The position numbers were made by a program, and so were the translations under genes. Under the pieces are notes generated by a model that saw only the letters and a list, made by a program, of their open reading frames with translations, had not been told where the DNA came from and ran no database searches. A stretch of 64,000 bases of DNA from Terriglobia bacterium (GTDB taxonomy: Bacteria; Acidobacteriota; Terriglobia; Terriglobales; Acidobacteriaceae): assembly GCA_020072585.1 (NCBI GenBank), contig JAIQGL010000015.1, positions 78,844-142,843 on the forward strand, read 5' to 3'. Shown in pieces: positions 42,814-51,281 of the stretch; the stretch's first letter is position 1; every line of letters begins with the position of its first letter.

Positions 42814-43989
42814 TCAGTGGATCGGGACTGTCTGGAAAGCAAGCCCGCATTTCTTGGGCTTGTAGGGGCTTACATCGCCGGAGACAAGCGAGCCGTTGTT
42901 GCAGTTGAGTGCCAGATTGCCTGTGGTCGGGGTAATTGTGTCAGGCAAAGCGAATTTGAGCACGGAGAGAGTGTTCAATACCACGGCATCACCAGTGTTG
43001 TTGGTGATGGTGTTGCCGCCCAGGCTGTTGAGTAATGAGCTGAGATCGATCAGGAGTCCTACGCCGGTGTTGCCGGAGATGACGATTCCGCCGTCAAGGT
43101 AAGCGTCAGAATGGTCAGTGATTTCCACTCCGCCGGCAGCGTTGCTGTTGATATTGGTAGTGCCGGAGAATTCGCAGTGGCTGGTCTCACCGCAGTGGAC
43201 GCCCACGCCCGTGTTGTTATTGATAATGCCATCGGACATGAGTACCGAGCTGGTGTGGACAGCTTCAAGACCAACGGTTCCGTTGAAAGTAATCTGGTTG
43301 TCGCCGCTAATGTCACCTTCCGCGGTATTGAAAAGCGCAACTCCCACCAAGCCGTTGTGGCTGATGACGTTTGCTGTGCCAGGAGTCCCATCTCCGCCAT
43401 TCAGGATCAAGTGGGCGGTGACGGCGCTGACTCCGCTACGCAGGTTATTGGTGACGTTGACGCCGCTGTCAAGATAGAAAGTGCCGCCGCCCACGCTGAT
43501 GCCAGAGCGCGAATTGTTATTGATGGTGCTGTTGGAGACGTGGGTAAGAGAATCGATTGCGGTAATTCCGATTCCGGCGCCGTTCTGGACCGTGTCGGAA
43601 TCAAAGCTGACGTCAGTGCTGGTATTGATGAAGATTCCGCGTCCGCCGTTAAAAACTATGTTGTTGACGGAAATGCGTTGTGAACCGGACAGGAACATGG
43701 GGCGGCCTGTTACCGTTGCCGGCTGAATTGTTGCATTGGGATTGCCAAAAATCGAGAGGTCCGTACGGTTGAACACGAAGACATTCTCCGTGCAGGTGCC
43801 GGAGATCGCGATGGAATTGGGCCCGGCAGCAGGCAAGGATGCCAGAGCGGCATTAATACTGGTAAAGTCCCCAGGCGTTCCGCCCGGACAGCCTACAGTG
43901 GTGTCCGTGGCAAATGCCCGGCTGGACGACAGAAGAAGGACTAACAGCCCCATCAATAGCAGTTTGGACCCCGAAGAACTAATATGCAT
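42814..43989 (-). CDS. exported right-handed parallel beta-helix protein
   Basis: The ATG at 43989 follows GAGGGAACG and yields 391 residues with a signal peptide (LLLMGLLVLLLSSSRAFA). The mature part is a chain of ~22-residue turns rich in Asn, Gly and Val (VSNSTINNNSRSGISVGGG, GIINNNTGVGVHCGETSHC, GGNTITNNTGDAVVLNT), the pattern of pectate-lyase-like parallel beta-helices (beta_helix/NosD type). An opening GCPGGTPGDFTSINAAL followed by ISGTCTENV is typical of the acidobacterial version. The C-terminus contains Cys residues that may close the helix. It may bind or cleave polysaccharide, but no catalytic residues could be placed. Confidence 0.85.
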   Translation of the reverse strand: MHISSSGSKLLLMGLLVLLLSSSRAFATDTTVGCPGGTPGDFTSINAALASLPAAGPNSIAISGTCTENVFVFNRTDLSIFGNPNATIQPATVTGRPMFLSGSQRISVNNIVFNGGRGIFINTSTDVSFDSDTVQNGAGIGITAIDSLTHVSNSTINNNSRSGISVGGGTFYLDSGVNVTNNLRSGVSAVTAHLILNGGDGTPGTANVISHNGLVGVALFNTAEGDISGDNQITFNGTVGLEAVHTSSVLMSDGIINNNTGVGVHCGETSHCEFSGTTNINSNAAGGVEITDHSDAYLDGGIVISGNTGVGLLIDLSSLLNSLGGNTITNNTGDAVVLNTLSVLKFALPDTITPTTGNLALNCNNGSLVSGDVSPYKPKKCGLAFQTVPIH

Positions 43990-44364
43990 AGTTTCGTTCC
44001 CTCGCGCTTTTGGATTTAGTTTTTGAAAAAATTTCAGGCACACTCTACCTCGGCAAACTTGTGCTTGCCAAGAAAGTAGTGAGCCATATCAGGAAAACGC
44101 ATCACGAGTACGTAAGAATTTCACGAAATTATTCTCGGTCCGCTATGCAAGGTTTTGCACCAGGGCCGCTGCTGACAAAATATGGCAAAAAATGTCAGTT
44201 TGCCGAGCGTCGTATGCTGACACGTCAAGGATTCTGACTCCGCAACAAGGGTCGGAAACGCAGCAACCAGTGCGTTGAGCATGGGAATTTGCATCCATGT
44301 GCCTTTATGATACGGTGCACAAAGACAAAACGGATTGAGCAATTATCTGATCGCGAAGCCTGGT
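43990..44364. other. intergenic region without recognised feature
   Basis: About 375 bp between the start of the beta-helix gene and the stop of the dehydratase gene, both on the minus strand. The promoter of the beta-helix gene is expected here. No clear reading frame or repeat was seen. Confidence 0.4.
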
Positions 44365-45294
44365 TTATACAGGGAAGTTTGCCAGTTCAGCGTTGGAACC
44401 ACACAGTACTACGCCGACGCGTTCTCCTGAGTGTGGCTTATAAACGCCGGAGAGAAGGGCTGCCAGCGCGGTAGCACCTCCTGGCTCGGCAATCAGGCGC
44501 AGTTTTCGCCACAACAGTCTCTGGGCCTCAATGATCTGATCGTCGGCTACCAGCAGTGCTTGCGGCACAAACTTCTGCGCGATGGGAAACATTAATTCGC
44601 CTACTCGGCGGGCTCCAAGCGAGTCCGCGGCAACACCGCCTGTCTCCACTTCCACTACCTGTCCCGCCGCCAGCGAGTTATGCAACGTGGGCGCACGCGC
44701 CGGTTCAACACCGATCACACGCACACGGTCCTGGTACCAGGCGGCAGCGCCGCCGATCAATCCGCCGCCGCCAACGGCGATGAGCACGGAATCCAGACCG
44801 CGCACCTGCTCTTCAAATTCCATTCCCAGAGTGCCCTGGCCGGCAAGCACGCGAGGATCGTCATAGGCGTGAATTGAAACTGCGCCTGTTTCCGCGGCAC
44901 GCTCGCGGCTGGCGGTAAGCGCTTCAGAATAATTATTGCCCGTAACGTTGATGGTCGCTCCGTACTGGCGCAGCCGCTCTACTTTGTTCGGCGGTGTAAT
45001 CACCGGAACAAAAATTTCAGCGCGGTGTCCAAGTTTCTGTGCGGCGTAAGCAACGGCCGCGCCGTGGTTACCGCCGGAAGCCGCGATAATGCCGGCCTCA
45101 GGGACCGTGGAAGTAAGAATGCAGTTGAATGCACCGCGAGGTTTGAACGAACCGGTATGCTGAAGGCATTCAAGCTTGAAAAAGACTTTGGCGTCAAGGC
45201 CAAAGGCCTTTTCCTCCAACGCCATCACCGGAGTGCGGCGTACATGCATAGAGATGCGCCGGCCGGCATCCTGAATCTCAGTGCGAGAGATCAT
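44365..45294 (-). CDS. PLP-dependent threonine/serine dehydratase family protein
   Basis: This 309-residue fold-type II PLP enzyme has the Schiff-base lysine in HTGSFKPRGAFN near residue 50. The substrate/PLP-binding SGGNHGAAVAYAAQ lies near residue 73, the phosphate-cradle glycine loop VGGGGLIGGAAA near residue 172, and a late LCGSN near residue 300. There is no C-terminal ACT regulatory domain, as in catabolic threonine dehydratases, serine racemases and hydroxyectoine-degradation dehydratases. The reaction would be deamination of threonine or serine, or of a related hydroxy-amino acid. The ATG overlaps the stop of the upstream nitrilase by 4 nt, so the two are co-translated. Confidence 0.88.
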   Translation of the reverse strand: MISRTEIQDAGRRISMHVRRTPVMALEEKAFGLDAKVFFKLECLQHTGSFKPRGAFNCILTSTVPEAGIIAASGGNHGAAVAYAAQKLGHRAEIFVPVITPPNKVERLRQYGATINVTGNNYSEALTASRERAAETGAVSIHAYDDPRVLAGQGTLGMEFEEQVRGLDSVLIAVGGGGLIGGAAAWYQDRVRVIGVEPARAPTLHNSLAAGQVVEVETGGVAADSLGARRVGELMFPIAQKFVPQALLVADDQIIEAQRLLWRKLRLIAEPGGATALAALLSGVYKPHSGERVGVVLCGSNAELANFPV

Positions 45295-46280
45295 TCAGTT
45301 TGTGTTGACTTCACTTTCATGCTCGCGGTGGCCACGGGCGGTTTGGGCTGGTCGTCGACCATGAGGCGAAAGATGTCTGGTCGCGAATAATGACCTACAA
45401 CGTCAAAATCGAATTTGGCTTTGGGCAGCTGGCCGCGGTCGAGCTGGGCAACCAGAATTGTTTCATCTTCAAAGTTCGGGCCGGCCAGGAACTCGCCGAA
45501 CGGGCCAACAATACAGCTTCCACCACGCGAGATCACGGTTTCAGGCTCTTCACCAAACGCGGTGGAGTAATGTTTGGGAAAGTCACGGCGGCGATTGAAC
45601 TGGTTGCAGCCGAGCACGAAGCAGCGCCCTTCCGTGGCGATATGCTGCATGGTGGCAGACCAAGTGGTGCGATGGTCGGCCGTGGGCGCGCAATAGATTT
45701 CAATGCCCTGGGAATACATGAACGTGCGCAACAGCGGCATGTAATTTTCCCAGCAGATCACGGCGCCAAGCTTGCCCAGAGGCGTATCAAACACCGGCAA
45801 GGTGGATCCATCGCCATAACCCCAGATCAGCCGCTCAGAAGCAGTGGGCATCACCTTGCGGTGCTTGCCCAGAAATGTTCCATCGGGCGCAAAGAACAGT
45901 ACGCAGCAATAGAGCGTTCCGCGTTCGCGTTCAATCACTCCCATCACCAGATAAACGGAGTTGGAGCGCGCGGCCTTGCTCAGCGCATCCACGATTGGGC
46001 CGGGCACTTCCACGGCGCTTTCAAAGTAGCGCTTAAAGTCTTCACGGCCGGCATCACTGCGCGCGCCGACCACAGCGCCAAAGTCGAGCCCACGCGGATA
46101 ACCGGAGATGAATGCCTCAGGGAAGAGTACAAGCTGAGCTCCGCGCTTTGCCGCGTCGCGGGTGAGATCAAGGGCCTTGGCCAGCGTCTTCTTCTGATCA
46201 AAGGCAACCGACGCGGCCTGGACCACAGCCACCGTTACAGTGCTGCTACTGGAGCTTTGCTTTGTTGCGCCATTTTTCAT
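45291..46280 (-). CDS. nitrilase-type carbon-nitrogen hydrolase
   Basis: This 329-residue protein contains the Glu-Lys-Cys triad of the nitrilase superfamily: Glu in VLFPEAFISGYPRG (near residue 55), Lys in GKHRKVMPT (near 137), and Cys in AVICWENYMPLLR (near 172). The ICWENYMPL form and the GYPRG following the Glu are those of true nitrilases (nitrile to carboxylate plus ammonia) rather than amidases. The N-terminal 14 residues are Ser-rich and probably unstructured. It is cytoplasmic. The gene is first of a two-gene unit with the PLP dehydratase; the overlap suggests successive steps on a nitrile-derived amino acid, which is inference. Confidence 0.88.
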   Translation of the reverse strand: MKNGATKQSSSSSTVTVAVVQAASVAFDQKKTLAKALDLTRDAAKRGAQLVLFPEAFISGYPRGLDFGAVVGARSDAGREDFKRYFESAVEVPGPIVDALSKAARSNSVYLVMGVIERERGTLYCCVLFFAPDGTFLGKHRKVMPTASERLIWGYGDGSTLPVFDTPLGKLGAVICWENYMPLLRTFMYSQGIEIYCAPTADHRTTWSATMQHIATEGRCFVLGCNQFNRRRDFPKHYSTAFGEEPETVISRGGSCIVGPFGEFLAGPNFEDETILVAQLDRGQLPKAKFDFDVVGHYSRPDIFRLMVDDQPKPPVATASMKVKSTQTE

Positions 46281-46505
46281 GGAGAGACAAACTATACCGT
46301 AAACGATTGGTTGACTGCAGAAAGGCTTGCGCTAAGAAATCGGTGGCGGCAAACGCTACCTTTATTGTTATTGGAAAGTCTAATCGTTGCCGCTCTCGTC
46401 GCAATAAGAAATAGTTGTATTTTCAGCTATTTGCAACAATTTTATTCGACAAATCGATGGAGCGGGATGACAATAGCTGATTGCAGCTTCTGGAGCCAGG
46501 GTTAA
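46281..46505. promoter_or_regulatory. divergent intergenic promoter region
   Basis: This 225-bp gap separates the nitrilase (minus) and the next + strand gene. It is AT-rich around 46370-46460 and should hold both promoters; no individual boxes can be assigned with confidence. Confidence 0.35.
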
Positions 46506-47705
46506 GTGTCTTTCACCCGAAATCGGTTGAACCGGCGCGTCCGTTCTTTTTGTGGCGTGATGGCGGTGTTGTGTCTGCTCCATGGTTACAGCTTTGCCCA
46601 GAGTGCACCTCCGGACACGAGCCAGCCGATCGAAGCAGCCGGCGGCTTCCTGCAAAGCCAGGGCGCGCAGCCAAGGTTTGAGGCAGCCAGTAAACTTTCC
46701 CGTGACGCTCGCGCCGCGATGAGAGAGGGGCGCGTGTTCAGCGTGCCTTATTTCTCCGGATCGTTTGCGTGGCAGGGCAACGCCTATCCCTACACCATGG
46801 TCGGAAGTAAACCGCAGTCCGGCGGTACCACGGAAGTGCCGGCGCAAATCGTTCCCATCTCCATGTTCTTCGAAGAGTTTGTGGATGAGAGCGGCTCGCC
46901 GTTGGTCCTGGACCCCGCGCAGGTCCTGCCACGGGTGCAGTCGTCGCCGAATTTTCACAAGGCGCAGTATGCGACTGGGTTAACGCAATTTGCCGATGCG
47001 GTCCAGCTGGCGCAGTTCTACCGCTCCGCAGGCCCGGACTGGCACACACTGCTGGGCCAGCCGGCAATCTTGAAGCCGGTGAGGATCGCCGTGCCCCGAG
47101 GCGCCGCCAAGGTCTATCGCAACCGCAGCACCGGCGTGACGTATGCGATCGTGGACACGAACTTTTTCATCTCGCAGCTGAACACCATCATTCAACTGGA
47201 GAACCTTCAGCCCGACGCGCTGGCCATCGCTTTGACCTCGAATGTGTTTCTCTCACCGCAGAGCGATATCAAGAAGTGCTGCGTGCTCGGCTTCCATACC
47301 TCGTTCGATGTGGGTGAGCTGGCGCAGGTGAAGTTTGTGCAGACGTTTATCTGGGCAAGCTGGGTGGACCAGGGCATTCTGGGCCCCAACTTGGCGGACG
47401 TTACCCCGATGAGCCACGAAATCTCAGAGTGGATGAACAATCCCTTCGGCAGCAACGCTGTTCCAGCCTGGCAGGTCCCGAACAGCAATGCATGCCAGAG
47501 CAACCTTGAAACCGGTGATCCGCTGGCCACCATGCCGAATGCGGGGTCCCCGGTGTTGATCGATGGATTTACATACCACCCGCAAAGCCAGGTCCTGCTG
47601 CAATGGTTCCAGCGCGGCTCCGCGTCCGACGCGTATGAAGGAGCTTACAGCTTCCCGGACCAGACGCTGGTGACCGGTCCTTCGCAACCTTGTTCAACCC
47701 GCTAA
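46506..47705 (+). CDS. exported protein with HExxE-like motif, unknown function
   Basis: The frame starts with GTG and encodes 399 residues. The N-terminus has a signal peptide (SFCGVMAVLCLLHGYSFAQ). Residues ~75-110 read FSVPYFSGSFAWQGNAYPYT. Near residue 305 is VTPMSHEISEWMNNPFGS, where His-Glu followed by Glu recalls the zinc site of some exported metallopeptidase-like proteins, but a complete third ligand was not identified. The late part includes GFTYHPQSQVLLQWF. This looks like an acidobacterial exported family; activity is not established. The Shine-Dalgarno is poor, so the start is moderately certain. Confidence 0.72.
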   Translation: MSFTRNRLNRRVRSFCGVMAVLCLLHGYSFAQSAPPDTSQPIEAAGGFLQSQGAQPRFEAASKLSRDARAAMREGRVFSVPYFSGSFAWQGNAYPYTMVGSKPQSGGTTEVPAQIVPISMFFEEFVDESGSPLVLDPAQVLPRVQSSPNFHKAQYATGLTQFADAVQLAQFYRSAGPDWHTLLGQPAILKPVRIAVPRGAAKVYRNRSTGVTYAIVDTNFFISQLNTIIQLENLQPDALAIALTSNVFLSPQSDIKKCCVLGFHTSFDVGELAQVKFVQTFIWASWVDQGILGPNLADVTPMSHEISEWMNNPFGSNAVPAWQVPNSNACQSNLETGDPLATMPNAGSPVLIDGFTYHPQSQVLLQWFQRGSASDAYEGAYSFPDQTLVTGPSQPCSTR

Positions 47706-47797
47706 TCAACCTCATTGCCGAAACGGGCGTCCCGCAGAGCGCCGTTTGTTTGCTCTGGGCCTGCAAAAGAAAAAAGCCAATGAATATTCTTTGGTTT

Positions 47798-47823
47798 TGT
47801 CGATTCGTGGGTTCTGGCGCGAC
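47798..47823 (+). promoter_or_regulatory. candidate ECF42-type promoter (first DGPF gene)
   Basis: TGTCGA (47798-47803), a 16-nt spacer and CGAC (47820-47823) match the -35/-10 pattern described for ECF42 sigma factors, which are genetically linked to DGPF/YCII proteins. The same layout with an identical spacer length precedes the second DGPF gene. Confidence 0.6.
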
Positions 47824-47861
47824 GTATAGGCAGATCAAAACAAAAAAGGAGGAACCCTTCC

Positions 47862-48266
47862 ATGCAATATCTCTTGTTGATATACCACAATGAAGAGCAG
47901 TGGGAGAATCTGCCAGAGCCTGAAAAGCAGAAGTGTTATGAAGGCTACCGGGAGCTCAGGCTCGACCTGGAAGCAAAAGAAAAATTCAAAGGCGCAAACC
48001 CGCTACAGCCCACCTCCACGGCCACTACTGTCCGGCTGTGCAACGGCAAAAAGTTGGTGACGGATGGCCCGTTTGCTGAAACCAAAGAGCAGTTGGCAGG
48101 TTACATTCTGGTTGAAGCCAGGGACCAGGACGATGCATCGGCCATTGCTGCGCGTATTCCGTCAGCGAAAATGGGATCGATTGAAGTACGGCCGGTAAGG
48201 ACTCCGCCCAGGCTGTGTGAATTCGAGCCAGCAGAAAAGTATTCCGTGCGCGGTCCGGGGTGGTAA
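47862..48266 (+). CDS. DGPF/YCII-related protein, copy 1
   Basis: This 134-residue protein of the YCII-related (DGPF) family starts with MQYLLLIYHNEEQW and has the diagnostic VTDGPFAETKEQLAGYILVE near residue 65, followed by the C-terminal strand SIEVRPV. It extends about 20 residues past its paralog (LCEFEPAEKYSVRGPGW). The Shine-Dalgarno AAGGAGG lies about 11 nt before the ATG. Family members adopt a ferredoxin-like alpha/beta fold; their biochemical role is unsettled, but they are often controlled by ECF sigma factors. Copy 2 lies 222 bp downstream with a similar upstream region, so the pair arose by tandem duplication including the promoter. Confidence 0.9.
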   Translation: MQYLLLIYHNEEQWENLPEPEKQKCYEGYRELRLDLEAKEKFKGANPLQPTSTATTVRLCNGKKLVTDGPFAETKEQLAGYILVEARDQDDASAIAARIPSAKMGSIEVRPVRTPPRLCEFEPAEKYSVRGPGW

Positions 48267-48427
48267 GTTGCCTCAGAAACAACCTGCGGCACCCTACCAC
48301 CTGCGGGGAAGGACCGGCGCTTTCAAGCATGGGCACTCCCTTGGAGGAAACGGGAGTTACTGTTATTGGTAGAACGGCAACGGGCGTAAAGTTTGCAAAA
48401 AAAGCTCCAAAATAATTTTCGGGTTTT

Positions 48428-48453
48428 TGTCGATTCGGGCCGGCTGGCGCGAC
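48428..48453 (+). promoter_or_regulatory. candidate ECF42-type promoter (second DGPF gene)
   Basis: TGTCGA (48428-48433), a 16-nt spacer and CGAC (48450-48453) are followed by the second DGPF gene at 48489. The spacer shares the CTGGCG end with the first promoter. Confidence 0.6.
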
Positions 48454-48488
48454 TTTATGGGCAGAGTGACTAAAAAGGAGACCTTTGC

Positions 48489-48839
48489 ATGCAATATCTG
48501 TTGTTGATTTATGGCGCAGAAAAACTGTGGGAGAAGTACACCGAGCCTGAGAAGCAGACGATTTACAAGGAGTATCGAGAGCTGATTCAAGACCTGCAAA
48601 AGAAAGGCAATTTCCTTGGAGGCAATGAGTTGCAGCCCATCTCCATGGCGACCACAGTCCGGGTCCGCGATGGCAAGAAATCTGTAACGGACGGCCCTTT
48701 TGCCGAAACAAAAGAACAGCTGGGCGGTTACTTTCTGGTGGAAGCCAAGGACCTGGACGAAGCCATGGCCATGGCTGAACGGATACCCTCAGCCACCTCA
48801 GGCGCGATCGAAGTCAGGCCGGTAAAGATAAATTCATAA
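48489..48839 (+). CDS. DGPF/YCII-related protein, copy 2
   Basis: This 116-residue paralog of the preceding gene has MQYLLLIYGAEKLW at the start, VTDGPFAETKEQLGGYFLVE near residue 65 and AIEVRPVKINS at the end. The ATG follows AAAAAGGAGACC. Two copies with divergent N-terminal surfaces but an identical core motif suggest partial specialisation after duplication. No ECF sigma gene, which often accompanies this family, is encoded in the window. Confidence 0.9.
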   Translation: MQYLLLIYGAEKLWEKYTEPEKQTIYKEYRELIQDLQKKGNFLGGNELQPISMATTVRVRDGKKSVTDGPFAETKEQLGGYFLVEAKDLDEAMAMAERIPSATSGAIEVRPVKINS

Positions 48840-48940
48840 GCTCCCCATGCGTGGTGGCCTGAATATGGTACGGCAGGCCACCTGCGATGCCACTCATCCC
48901 AACTTGCTTTACAATCGCGGTTCGAAACAGAGGAGCTGCG

Positions 48941-49162
48941 TTGAGCGCCCTTACCGCCTTTGGATTATTTGCCGTCACAGCAATGCTGGTTTTCTATGCC
49001 CTGGAAAAGCGGAGCGCATGGTTCATCCTTGCCTTCGCTTTTGCCTGCGCTCTGGGCTCCATCTATGGATTTCTCCAGGGCGCATGGCCTTTTGGCGCGG
49101 TGGAAGCTGTGTGGTGCGTGGTGGCGCTCCGGCGCTGGTGGCTTGCTCGTTTCCCCCAATGA
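48941..49162 (+). CDS. small two-helix membrane protein
   Basis: This 73-residue protein starts at TTG, six nt after GAGGAG. It has two hydrophobic helices (LTAFGLFAVTAMLVFYALE, and WFILAFAFACALGSIYGFL) followed by QGAWPFGAVEAVWCVVALRRWW, a conserved-looking tail that I recall from small membrane proteins in several proteobacteria and acidobacteria. Function unknown. No coupling to its neighbours is visible. Confidence 0.72.
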   Translation: MSALTAFGLFAVTAMLVFYALEKRSAWFILAFAFACALGSIYGFLQGAWPFGAVEAVWCVVALRRWWLARFPQ

Positions 49163-49244
49163 TATTTTTTCTTGCCGGCCACGTGTAGAGACAGCCTGGC
49201 GCTTGTTGATTAGAATGATTGGCGACAAAACGAGGTGAAAAGAG

Positions 49245-50609
49245 ATGCGGAAACAAATCATCATATTCCTTGCCCTGGCTTGCATGTGCGTAGGTTCGAT
49301 GAAGGCATTTGCGCCGGCGCAGTATCAGGTGAAACAAAAGTATGTGCTCGGCGGCGAAGGCGGCTGGGATTATCTGACCTTTGATTCAGCCGGGAAGCGG
49401 CTGTTCATCTCTCGCGGCACGCACGTGATGGTGGTGGATCCTTATAAGGGCACCGTGCTTGGCGATATCCCCGATACGCCAGGAGTCCACGGCATCGCTT
49501 TGGCCCAGGAACTTGGCAAAGGCTTCACCAGCAACGGACGGGACAACACGATTACCGTGTTTGACCTGAAGACGCTCAAAGAGACGGCGCGGATCAAGAT
49601 CGAAGGTGAAAATCCTGACGCCATCCTTTACGATGCATCTTCAAAGCGGGTTTTCACCTTCAACGGCCGCAGCAAGAATGCCACCGCGGTTGATGCCACC
49701 ACAGGAACGGTGATTGGAAATATTCCGCTGGATGGCAAGCCCGAATTTGGCGTGGCCGACGGCAAGGGCATGGTCTTCGTGAATATTGAAGACAAGAGTG
49801 AAGTCACGAGTATTGACGCCAAGAAGGCCGCTGTAGTGAAGAGCTGGCCGCTCGCCCCATGCGAAGAGCCCAGCGGCCTGGCCATGGACCTCAAGAATCG
49901 CAGGCTCTTTTCCGGTTGTCACAACAAGATGATGGCCGTGATGGATGCGGACACCGGCAAGGTAATTGCAACGCCGGCCATCGGCGAGGGCGTGGACGCG
50001 AATGCTTTTGATGCCGAAAAGCAGCTTGCGTTCAGCTCCAATGGCGACGGCACCTTGACCGTGGTGCATGAAGATTCGCCGGACAAATTCAGCGTACTGG
50101 AAAACGCGGAGACGCAGAAGTTTGCCCGTACCATGGCGCTCGATACCACCAATCACGATGTGTATCTGGTTACCGCTGAGATCGAAATGGCTCCTCCGGC
50201 AAAGGAGGGTGAGCGTCCGCGTCGCACCATGAAGCCCGGGACATTTACTTTGCTGGTGGTGGGAAGCGCCGGCGCTCCCGCAATGAAAGATGCACCCAAA
50301 GAAGCGCCGAAGGGCAAGAAACCGGCGGCAGCCGTCGAAGCACCCAAGGACTCCGCAACCAAAGACTCCGCAACCCAGGCTCTGTACAAGTCCAAGTGCC
50401 AGATCTGCCACGGCGCTGACGGCGCAGGCAGCGCTGCCGGCAAGAAATTGGGCGCCAAGGCCTTTACGTCGGCTGAAGCCGCGAAGGAATCCGACAGCGA
50501 GATGTTTGATATAACAAAAAAGGGCAAAGGCAAGATGCCCAGCTTCGACAAAAAGCTTACCGACGACCAGATCAAAGCCCTGGTCAAGTACATCCGCAGC
50601 CTGAAGTAG
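49245..50609 (+). CDS. exported YncE-like beta-propeller fused to cytochrome c
   Basis: This 454-residue protein has a signal peptide (IIIFLALACMCVGSMKAFA). Residues ~25-345 form a seven-bladed YncE/YVTN-type propeller (GGWDYLTFDSAGKRLFISRG, GKGFTSNGRDNTITVFDLKT, YDASSKRVFTFNGRSKNATA). After a Lys/Pro/Ala-rich linker (~350-378) comes a monoheme cytochrome c domain with CQICHG near residue 385 and GKMPSFDKKLTDDQIKALVK supplying the Met ligand. Probably periplasmic and redox active. It converges with the next gene through a shared hairpin terminator. Confidence 0.87.
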   Translation: MRKQIIIFLALACMCVGSMKAFAPAQYQVKQKYVLGGEGGWDYLTFDSAGKRLFISRGTHVMVVDPYKGTVLGDIPDTPGVHGIALAQELGKGFTSNGRDNTITVFDLKTLKETARIKIEGENPDAILYDASSKRVFTFNGRSKNATAVDATTGTVIGNIPLDGKPEFGVADGKGMVFVNIEDKSEVTSIDAKKAAVVKSWPLAPCEEPSGLAMDLKNRRLFSGCHNKMMAVMDADTGKVIATPAIGEGVDANAFDAEKQLAFSSNGDGTLTVVHEDSPDKFSVLENAETQKFARTMALDTTNHDVYLVTAEIEMAPPAKEGERPRRTMKPGTFTLLVVGSAGAPAMKDAPKEAPKGKKPAAAVEAPKDSATKDSATQALYKSKCQICHGADGAGSAAGKKLGAKAFTSAEAAKESDSEMFDITKKGKGKMPSFDKKLTDDQIKALVKYIRSLK

Positions 50610-50630
50610 GGAAGTCGCGATCCCTACTTC
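50603..50630. terminator. bidirectional hairpin terminator
   Basis: A perfect 10-bp stem (GAAGTAGGGA with TCCCTACTTC) and an 8-nt loop are followed by AAATATTTTT. The arms include the stop codons of both convergent genes, so the same hairpin can end transcription from either side. Confidence 0.75.
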
Positions 50631-51208
50631 AAATATTTTTCCGATAGTGGATGGCTCGCGTCTTCAGACTCCCAATAGACGGTCAGGATCCACCAGCGAT
50701 TGCCGTCGTGGAACAATTGAAAACTGTTGATGCCGCGCGCGAAGGGCTTTTCTCCCTTGGCGTGGCGCGACTCATAGGTGCTCCACACATGCGCAATGTG
50801 GTCCCACGCTTCCACGCGGTTGGCCACTGCGTTTTCGAAGAAACCTTCCTTGGAAAAGAAATCCTGGCTGCGGGTGGCGTATTCGTCAGGCGTGAAGATG
50901 CGTGCATTAATGGCGCCTTTGTCATCGCGGCGGCTGGGGACCATGCGGGCGCCGGGGTAGTAGAGGCTGCGGAAGCGGTCCCAGTCGCGCGGGCCTGCCG
51001 GGCCGGAGATCACGTCATACACCGCGGCGATAATATGCTCCACGGTATCCACATCTCCCGGCCGTGCTGGGACTGCCGATGCGGGCGCGCCTGCCGCCGG
51101 CGGCGTGGATGGTTTCGGCGACGGTTGCGGCGTGGCGTTCTGGGCAATCGCACTCAAGCAGGCAAGGCCAAGGCAAAGAGCTAAAGAGCCAGCGGTGAAT
51201 TTTCTCAT
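50624..51208 (-). CDS. exported SnoaL/NTF2-like protein
   Basis: The ATG at 51208 gives 194 residues with a signal peptide (AGSLALCLGLACLSAIAQ) and a Pro/Ala-rich linker. The fold-defining part (residues ~50-194) matches NTF2-like proteins: VDTVEHIIAAVYDVISGPAG, then DWDRFRSLYYPGARMVP, WDHIAHVWSTYESRHA and SFQLFHDGNRWWILTVYWES at the end. Such domains often act as small hydrolases or ligand binders; no catalytic Asp-His pair was pinned down. It converges with the propeller-cytochrome gene. Confidence 0.8.
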   Translation of the reverse strand: MRKFTAGSLALCLGLACLSAIAQNATPQPSPKPSTPPAAGAPASAVPARPGDVDTVEHIIAAVYDVISGPAGPRDWDRFRSLYYPGARMVPSRRDDKGAINARIFTPDEYATRSQDFFSKEGFFENAVANRVEAWDHIAHVWSTYESRHAKGEKPFARGINSFQLFHDGNRWWILTVYWESEDASHPLSEKYLK

Positions 51209-51281
51209 GGCGAATAATCTATCCGTCTTTTGCTGAGGCTGCAAACCTGACGCAGCAACCCGGGACAGAATGCTTGTGGCG

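Noticed and set aside
42814..43750. Long + strand frames opposite the beta-helix gene
   Set aside because: Repeat structure of the beta-helix gene keeps the opposite frames open; no signal peptide or Shine-Dalgarno is present there.
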